A stretch of 64,000 nucleotides of DNA from Paracentrotus lividus (taxonomy: Eukaryota > Echinodermata > Echinoidea > Camarodonta > Echinidae), in assembly GCA_940671915.1 (NCBI GenBank), contig CALNVZ010003435.1, forward strand, positions 16,012,656-16,076,655. The letters run 5' to 3'. Below are positions 56,801 to 64,000 of the stretch, in pieces. The position numbers were made by a program, and so were the translations under genes. The stretch's first letter is position 1; every line of letters begins with the position of its first letter. The notes beneath the pieces are model-generated. The model was given only the letters and a program-made list of their open reading frames with translations, did not search any database and was not told the DNA's origin.

Positions 56801-59800
56801 CTAATTCAAAGATGATTACCAGCATATTATCTGCAATAATCTAAAATAATATTTAAAAATAAAATAATAAAGAAAATAACTGTAATTTCTCAATGGAAGC
56901 TGGCTAAATGTATATTTAGGTGGCACAATTCAATAACCTGTATCCCATCCTTTGTTTCAATAAATAAGGTAATAAAGAAAATCGATCAGAGAAAAGGAAC
57001 GATGAAGGACTGCAATTTTCTTCTGTAAATGAAAAAATATGTCCAGACAGTTCCAAATTAATCAGGAATATTGTCTGCTTGTGCTTGTGGACATCTGTTC
57101 CGGTCCTTTTGATAAAAAATAAGATGGGGATCATCTCGCTATTGTTTGTACTGCCAGATCTTCAGCTGGTCACCCTGCATGTCGCTGCTTAATGACGCTA
57201 TACAGTGTGTCCCAGAAAAAAGAAACCCAATTCTGAGACCCTCATATTAAAATTTTATAAGTTGTGTGACATTACATTTTATTTCATGTAAAAGAGTAAC
57301 TCGTATTCTATCTAGAGATACCAAAATTAATATGTGCTGTGATGGATGACTGAGCACTTAAAGAAATGAGAGTCAAAATTGCTTTTTTTTTACATCAATT
57401 TTTCATATCAAAATTGCTTTGTAACAACTTTAGGGAAAAGCAACCATTGTATTTCAATATTCCAAGAAACCATTTGTCCCTTAATTTATGAATGGACTTG
57501 GGCTTACCAATTCAATCAATGGTTGAATGATCAGAAAACCAGCGTTGCTCCTGCCCAAACTTGGTACAAGCTCAATTTGAAAGGGGTTTTTAAAAGCTCA
57601 AGTGTTCAGCAATCCATGACAGTACAAGTATATGTTTGGTATCACTGGATAGGATATGAATCACTCTTTCAGGTTAAACAAAAATTAATGTAAGATATTT
57701 TATGCAATTTTAATATGAGGCTCTCAAAGTTGGGTTTACTTTTTTTTTCTGGGCCGCACTGTATACCTAGCTGCTCCTCGACTGGAGTGGCATTTCAAAT
57801 ATGACATATGTGAAAAGAAAGTATCAATTTCATATTGAGCCGACGGCAGGTATGCGCTGCTGCATGCTGCGTGCTAGATCTCCCCCTCTCTCTCTCTCTC
57901 TCTCTCCTTGAAATGAGATGCATCGTATTGAAGGCCAAGGGAAGATCGCGTGCATCTGGAATGATTTTTTTTTCTTCTCTCTCTCTCTCCTGTGTGTTGA
58001 CGCATACACTTTCTCGCCCCAGCTAGGCTCAATATATACCCACAAGCAATGGAAGCTATATTTGCAGCACTTAGTGTAATGAAAGTGACCTCTCTTATTG
58101 CTGAGCTACCGTGCTGTAAATAATTTGGAGGTAATTTATTGGGCAGGAAGGAATGTTGATTGGGTTCCACGAACAATTGATTTCTGATAAGAGATATCAA
58201 TTTAACGTAATCCTTTTATTTATCAAATGATTACATTTTTTTAAAATTTTTTTTTTTAATGAATAGGAAAGAGGTAGGAAACACCTGCTAAATGTTACTC
58301 AAGGTGAAAATTAATGATTCATGAATAATTGCAACTGTTTTTTTATCCTACAATATTTGAGTGTTGTTTTTACTGAATCAACAACCTGCCAAAGTTGACA
58401 ATTTAATTAGAAAGCACCAGAAATTTAGATTTTCATCAGCTCCATTTGCGTGCCAAGGCAGTATGACGTAAATGTAAACCCACAATTTGTTCACATGACA
58501 AAGGCCAAATATGGTACTCAAACCAGCTCACTTTCATATTTCATAAAGGGAACAAATAATTCCAGGAGCACGTTGTAGAATATTCATTTTAGTAATATCA
58601 ATGGTTCCATGATTACACAATCTGCAGTTGCTATTTTCTGTCAACTGTTTAATTTTTTTTCTTTTTTATAATCTTCACGAAAAGTAGGCGAGATATACAT
58701 GTGTATATAAAAAAGAAAAATGTTAGCCAAAACAAAAAAGAAGAAATATTGAGGATGCATTGGGCCAAAATTAATTTTCTATTCACCTTATGCTTTGACG
58801 TCATCGCGCCGCCATCTTAGAAGCTGAGGCCATTTCCTTGCACGCACTTTTGATCTGCAGCTGGCGTTTCTCTGACAAGTCCGTTTTACGCTTATTCCTA
58901 TATCCTCTGAGGGAGGGCGTTATGAGATTATGACGTTATATGCATTATAAGGTCTATTCAGTTGAAGATAAAAGAATATCAAAATGTAAATTTTATTCCT
59001 GCCTGCAGACATTTTTGACAGCACAGAGACAAGGCTCAATATGATCACATGTCATATCATGCGACAGAATCAATTAGGCAGCCTAAAATAGAACTCACTT
59101 CCACTGCAAATGGGTATATAATCAGCAACATTATGTGTCCAACCACAGCTCCTTATTTTTCTGCATTACATTTGTTTTAAGGTAAGTCCAAGTTATTTTG
59201 CAAATTTTTCAAACGTCTTACCAACAGAATAATTTACTTAAAATCAATTATAAAAAGATTTGTCTCAGATATTCTCCATGTTTTGAATAAAGGTTCTGAA
59301 CATATACCTAAAGCATGAAATACAATTAAAATGAATCATTTCATAATTGGTTTATGACGAATTATTCATAATTGATTTATGATGAATTATTCATCGGTAA
59401 CACACGTCACGTGACAAAGTTGCAACATAACTTGGACTTGCCCTTCAACAGGATAAAAAAGATGTAGACCCCTACAAAAAAACAACAATAAAAAAATAAA
59501 GAGAAAAAACAAGAATGCTGTGCTGTTGCGCTCCCTTTGAAGCTTGGAAGTACATGGTCCATATCCAGACAGCGCATTAAAAAAAAAAAAAAAAAAAAAA
59601 AAAAGGAAAAAAAGAAAAAAGAAAAAAAAAAGACAGGAAACATGCGATGACGCTCACTATAATTTTAGTCTGCAACAAAGGAAGAGACTTCTTTCCTCTA
59701 TGAAAACATGGCTCCCGATCACTAGGTTGAACTTTGTTTGCAGCAAGTCTTGGTAGTATTTTATTTATTTTTTACAGTGGTGCACATTTACCTGAATTTG

Positions 59801-62511
59801 TCACCACCGTATGAGACGAAAAAAATTCCACACACAATGTTTGATCAAATTAAGAATAAGAAATGAATTATAATCAAGACAGTTTTACACATTGTGTGTG
59901 CTGAAAGCTTTATGTGACTGTAGACCGACAAGAACCAATCGATAAACTGTGTGTAGAAATACTTGTTGAATGTCCTTTCATATAAGGTTTGATTTTTTTT
60001 ATTTATTTATTTATTTATTTTTTACAATAAACCTTTAATTTTCCTTTCATTTTATCCTCATTTTCATTCAAAATTTCCCCCAAAGAACAAATTATTCAAT
60101 ATTTCATGAAAGTAAAATGGATTAATCCGTTATTCAAGTGACAGAGAAAGATTATCTTGCAGCTTATTCTACTTACCACATCAGATTCCATATCAGCTAG
60201 CTGACATGATAACTTTCAATGTCACAAGATAATTTTTTATTATACTCTTCAATTTTTAAAGACAATTTTGAAATGAAAGAGTTGCATGGTATTAAGGAAC
60301 AACCTACACAAAGTCTCCTCAATTCTAATATTTTATTATCAAACTCAGAAAGAACAACCGAAGACAAGTATTTCACAACAAAATTGTGATGAAATTCAAA
60401 AGAAAAAGTGAAGAAATGAACTTTTTGGTAAATGAGACATATATTTAATCTTCAAATCTATCAATAAAAGGAATCAATCCACATATTTAGTCGAGTTTTT
60501 ATGTACATTTTATTGCACCAGCAGATCTATTTTTGGCAGGCATTCATTTACTAGCTGACAGGAAATTGATTATGTGGTCAAATCAAGGATATCTTGATAC
60601 CAAAGTCCGCTGACTTATCTTTTTGATCCATATATCACTTAATATCATGAGTACTAAACCATTAAATGTCTTGCCTTGCTTTTTATTTATGTATTTTATA
60701 TCTCCAGAGTCCCATACAAATTAAATTGCTACAAAGATGGCCATCTGCTGGATAATTTTGCTTCCCTCATATGTTCCCAATGTCATCATGGAAGTTATTT
60801 CAAAATAGAACATGTCATTGTCAACACACACAAAACTTTCAGATGGTCGTTGTATGTAGATCATTGCTCTTTCGCTTGGCAATTCATTTTGTAACCGAGG
60901 ATTTGTTTTCATGTGGTATCTGAGCAAGTCATCCATAAAATATCTGTTTTGAAAGATAAATATTAACATAACCATTATTTTGGCAGCCATTTTTTTGATT
61001 GGTGCTTTGTACATGTCTTTGATAATGTCTTTGAGACATTATGTTTTTTAAACAAAATACATCCAATGTTTGTTCATTCAATTGCTCATTCAATTTTTGA
61101 AGGGGAGTGACATATGTCTTGGCTCAAAATTTGGGTTTTTTGTCAATTTATTCTTATTTTTTGCTTATTTTGTTTTTCTACTGAAGTATAAAGCAATCAG
61201 GACAGTGATTTTTATTTCATGTGCAAACTCAGATCTCAAAAGCTCCCCAAAACTATGCTGAGTCAAGAATTTTATTACAAATAGGAAAATCCACTGTAAT
61301 ATCGGTTACCATGCTTTTCCCTATTTAGATTGTTCGCATGGTAGTTATGTAAATAATCTGATTTTGGGCTTCTAGTAAATATAAATATATATGAGTACAT
61401 TTACTAAGCCCAACTATTTCCATGTACATAACAATAATGCAAACAATCAAAATATGAAAAAGTATGGCAACTGACATTACAGTGGAATTACCTAAAAAGG
61501 GAGCGTAAGGGGTGATAGAAATTGCTCATAAAATTAAACAAGAATCAAACTAACTCCAAAATACCCCAGCACCAAAAATAATAATCATATTACGATGGCT
61601 CTCACCAAAAAAGTAATGGCAAGAATCATTGGGTTTTCTTAATATTTACAAAAGGCCATGGAATTCAAACTAAATAATTTTCTGCCAGGGCTGCTTTAAT
61701 TTATTTTCTTTCTTTTTTCCTTTCTTTCACTCTTTTTCTTCAATGTCGTGCCATTGCATATTTTTCATATTGTCAAATAAGTTTTTCAATCACAATCCCT
61801 TAGATAACTTGCTCATAGAATACCAGCTCTTTCTAACGGATTTGATACAAATTGATGAATCTGAAAAAAAAACAACGATGAGCAGCATTCAAAGGCAACG
61901 TGGTGTGGAGGCCATGTTTTCAGCATGAGGAGTGTACGGGAGTACACCATACTTACCCGTTACCAAACCTTGCAAACGTTTGCACATCAGGGGCACGAAA
62001 AACATGTAGCTGACATGTACTGCCACCACTTGGTCGTAGCTAGGACAATGGTTGGGGTTCCCGGAGAAGAAAGAGCTGCGTGAGCAATTGAAACAACACC
62101 ACATTGAATAAAAACTGGAGGACATTCTTGATACATCATGCCCTATCCTATCATCCTATCAATACAGTACGCCCTACGTTAAATCTAAACCCCCGACTAC
62201 CGCGACCTACGTTCCCTACTGGGGGTTAATACTTACTCCCTACGCCTATGCCCCATAGAGGGGGCATGTTACCTTTCTGAGCAGCCTTGTCTTTCGTGCT
62301 GATCCAGCAAGTAACGTGGAAGCTTACGCGTGCAGAACCTGCAGCCCGCTGGAAGCTCACTGACCGCCTTCTCCACAGCCAGGTTACGGCTGCAGAGGTT
62401 TTTGCTGATCTCACAGCGGCAGTTGGGACAGGTTGGCTGCTCGTCTTTCAGTCTGGAGTCTGCTAGGAGATGGGTGAAGCAACCAGCACACATCAAATGT
62501 CCATTGTTACA
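50694..62511 (-). CDS. CYHR1: CYHR1/ZFTRAF1: RING and TRAF-type zinc-finger protein (first exon missing)
   Basis: Four minus-strand exons (62511-62273, 52976-52765, 52093-51855, 50846-50694) join with matching phases (2,1,0) into 280 residues plus TAG. The order is: RING second half ([11 protein letters not shown] then CPNCRCEI); two TRAF-type zinc-finger units (C-x2-C-x11-H-x4-C and C-x6-C-x11-H-x3-C, the latter in exon 3); then a SIAH/TRAF-like C-terminal domain ([57 protein letters not shown] end). These match human CYHR1 closely throughout. The protein is a cytosolic zinc-binding factor; ubiquitin-ligase activity is plausible from the RING but not shown here. The exon with the start codon and first RING cysteines is absent. 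Intron 2 is 9.3 kb. Confidence 0.93.
51855..52093 (-). CDS. CYHR1: CYHR1 SIAH/TRAF-like domain exon
   Basis: This 239-nt exon (acceptor CTACAAACAG, donor GTATGA) encodes [19 protein letters not shown] and [14 protein letters not shown], almost identical to human [19 protein letters not shown] and WVLKARVNDSERNP. Confidence 0.94.
52765..52976 (-). CDS. CYHR1: CYHR1 zinc-finger exon
   Basis: This 212-nt exon (acceptor TAAGCAG, donor GTGAGA) encodes [32 protein letters not shown] and a helical [17 protein letters not shown], parallel to human VTQCKYKRIGCPWHGP and FSLLSFEKIGY. Confidence 0.92.
53000..57190. other. CYHR1 large intron, left part
   Basis: AT-rich intron. A 156-codon minus-strand frame at 53613-54083 resembles no family I know and has no conserved features. 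A 25-bp phrase (TAATCTCTCCCTTTAATCGT...) is repeated directly at 55111 and 55205. Confidence 0.4.
57201..57763. mobile_element. Tc1/mariner-like non-autonomous element
   Basis: TA on both sides (57199-57200, 57764-57765). The ends read TACAGTGTGTCCCAGAAAAA at the left and, in reverse complement, TACAGTGCGGCCCAGAAAAA at the right, and similarity runs about 60 bp inwards (CCTCATATTAAAATT). The 104-codon frame inside does not resemble a transposase. Confidence 0.75.
57883..57906. repeat. (CT)n microsatellite
   Basis: Pure CT run, with a second one at 57977-57990. Confidence 0.85.
58796..58818 (-). promoter_or_regulatory. CRE plus YY1-type site, promoter-like
   Basis: A perfect CRE/ATF palindrome TGACGTCA (58796-58803) lies next to AAGATGGCGGC (minus strand, 58808-58818), the YY1 consensus often found at TSSs of housekeeping genes. 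CpGs cluster here, inside the CYHR1 intron, in otherwise CpG-poor DNA. It could be an internal promoter or enhancer. Confidence 0.4.
59579..59632 (+). repeat. A-rich tract
   Basis: A-run interrupted by G (AAAAAGAAAA), perhaps an old retroposon tail. The open frames over it are artefacts. Confidence 0.8.
61284..61492. mobile_element. 209-bp foldback MITE related to elements A and B
   Basis: TA flanks (61282-61283, 61493-61494). The two halves are inverted copies over nearly the full length. The ends read GGTAATTCCACTGTAATGTC (right, reverse-complemented) and GGAAAATCCACTGTAATATC (left), followed by GTTGCC/GTTACC. The ATTCCAC core and the GTAA-TGTC-GTTGCC stretch correspond to element A's TIR plus its first internal motif. 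It lies in the CYHR1 intron 781 bp from the RING exon. Confidence 0.75.
62273..62511 (-). CDS. CYHR1: CYHR1 exon with RING second half and first zinc finger
   Basis: This 239-nt exon (acceptor CCCATATGCAG, donor GTAACA) enters in phase 0 and leaves in phase 2. It encodes [40 protein letters not shown] and [20 protein letters not shown]. The human protein has an extra RING half upstream (CCVCLDLP...), so the missing exon must end just before CNNG. Confidence 0.92.
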
Positions 62512-64000
62512 CTGCATATGGGAAAAGAATGAAAAAATGCATTAGGGTCAAAATTAATGGAATAGTACACATAAAATTTTCCCACAGGAAAACATTGTGT
62601 GACAGTCTTTTGCTTGCTATTGAAATTTCAAATCAAATAATGAAAGCTTGTTGGTAATTTTGTGGTAAAAGATTTTTTTTTTTCTTTTTGCACTTTAAAT
62701 CATTAATATTCAGAACTACATGTATGTTGCATATATTCCATCGGTCATATGTCTATTTTTTATTAGACAAACAACACTCACTCGATGAAACATACCACTT
62801 CTCTTGTTCAACACATAACTTTGAAATATTCATGGCCATGCGTTTTGAATTGGGCCAGTTTCGTGTGACATGATTTTGCAACATGAAAATTGTGTCTTTT
62901 TTATTTGAATCTTTTTAACTTTAAATACTACACCCATTATACATAAAAGCATATATTTTCTGAAAGGAAATTAACTGAGGATTTCAGGAAAGCTCTTAAT
63001 ATTGACATTGGGTGTCAGCATTAGAAGTTATGGAACCAAACATACCTGAAACCATGGCAACAAAGACCAAACTTTGAAACAGGAGAAAAATAGTATTGGT
63101 GTACGCCACATCTTTAAAAGTGGCATTTTTGAATTCCTCCCATTCAGAGCTTTTCAGACATATATAACATTCCAGGGTCTAAGGGTATTAAAATAATTTT
63201 GCGCAAGCCTCATTATTCATAATTTTCACAATGGAATATTTCTAGATATATTATCATAGAAATGTATCATTTGCCAAAATAAATTTTTAAAACATTAAAA
63301 ATTATTCAGGAAATAAAAAGAAAACTAACTCTTAACAAATGGATTCTTAAAAGATAAATTTAGAACATAAAAAAAAGCATCAGATCCTCTGGAACCAAAC
63401 AATATGTGACGTGTATCTCATCATGATCAAAATGACCATGTAAGGTGTTATATGTAATAAAACAAAACAATAACAGTAAAGTAATTTTTTGGCATCAATT
63501 ATACTATCAAATTAAATTCTGCAGTGTATTTATAAATCACTACCAAGGTGTATATCTGCCAGGTTGTACTTTCTCTCTTCAAATTTGCCATAATTCTCAC
63601 CCATTGTCTGCATGATAAAATCACAATAATTCATTGTTTATTTGTTAATTGGTTTTATTGTTTTACTAAAGAATTGTGATAAATGAATATTTTCCTTTCT
63701 AAATATTTTATATTCAAACAATCTCTTAAGTTTCAAAAGTAACCGTAACTGAAGTATTTATTACACATCGCTAAGAAAAAGACACTGTTTGCTCGTGCGA
63801 TCATGCAGCCAGGTATGTTGCTCTTGGGCTTAATTAGTAAAAACTAATTAATAATTAAGCTCAATTACACTAGATTTTAGTTGAAGTTAATCTAAACTAA
63901 ATATCATCATGATGAATTATTTATAAAAATTCACAATTGCATGATCTATGGTGACTGCAGTCCATCAATGTGCTTCCAGTAGAATTTGCACCTCCTGATC
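62512..64000. other. CYHR1 upstream intron (to window edge)
   Basis: AT-rich; no exon encoding the first RING half was found, so CYHR1 exon 1 probably lies further right. Confidence 0.5.

Noticed and set aside
57379-57693. 104-codon frame inside the mariner-like element as a transposase
   Set aside because: It lacks a DDE/D catalytic pattern and a helix-turn-helix region; the length is far below about 340 residues.
1-64000. Search for LTR, envelope- or capsid-bearing elements
   Set aside because: No frame resembling reverse transcriptase core, integrase, capsid, envelope or Polinton genes was seen; only a short LINE-like 3' end.

Overview
This looks like nuclear DNA of a marine invertebrate deuterostome, most likely an echinoderm (sea urchin-like). 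The window is AT-rich, genes are split by long introns, short ACATGTACATGT-type runs are common, and a foldback element built of 15-16 bp subrepeats recalls the TU family described in sea urchins. About 3% of the window is recognisable coding sequence; the rest is intron, intergenic DNA and non-autonomous transposable elements. The species is an inference from style. I saw no LTR element, retrovirus, Polinton or other virus-like element, and no CRISPR array.

Three host genes are supported. (1) The 5' part of a Piezo mechanosensitive channel gene runs on the minus strand from a start codon at 23036 down to 6919. Six exons with consistent splice phases give 331 residues of the N-terminal blade; the rest of this very large gene would lie beyond the left edge. 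(2) An intact single-exon gene at 30141-30731 (+) encodes a 196-residue multi-pass membrane protein. Its nearness to gene 3 suggests TMEM276, but I cannot confirm this from sequence. (3) CYHR1/ZFTRAF1, a RING plus TRAF-type zinc-finger protein, lies on the minus strand from 62511 down to 50694. Four exons run to the stop codon, and the first exon lies beyond the right edge. One orphan exon-like block (50110-50214, minus) is not assigned.

The Piezo introns are crowded with mobile elements whose ends can be read directly: a foldback element with 8-bp target duplication ending 25 bp from a splice site (7131-10198); a TTAA-flanked piggyBac-type element (12976-13725); a long-TIR element with 9-bp target duplication (14622-15262); a small hAT-type MITE (16366-16528); and a TA-flanked element with a polypyrimidine minisatellite inside (20139-20910). 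The most novel-looking item is a family of TA-flanked elements with TGGGCARTTCCA-like ends (3103-5006, 17205-19268 and a 209-bp foldback version at 61284-61492). In the two long members a 14-15 bp motif directly follows the end and recurs at roughly 170-215 bp spacing.

The middle of the window (about 26590-46430) is a large palindrome around a 25-N gap. Its left arm carries the intact membrane-protein gene. The right arm is the same sequence inverted, about 7% longer and full of scattered small indels in coding and non-coding sequence alike. This fits unpolished long-read gap filling, or a mis-oriented contig, better than a biological inverted duplication. Users should be cautious about gene order between 23687 and about 46430.
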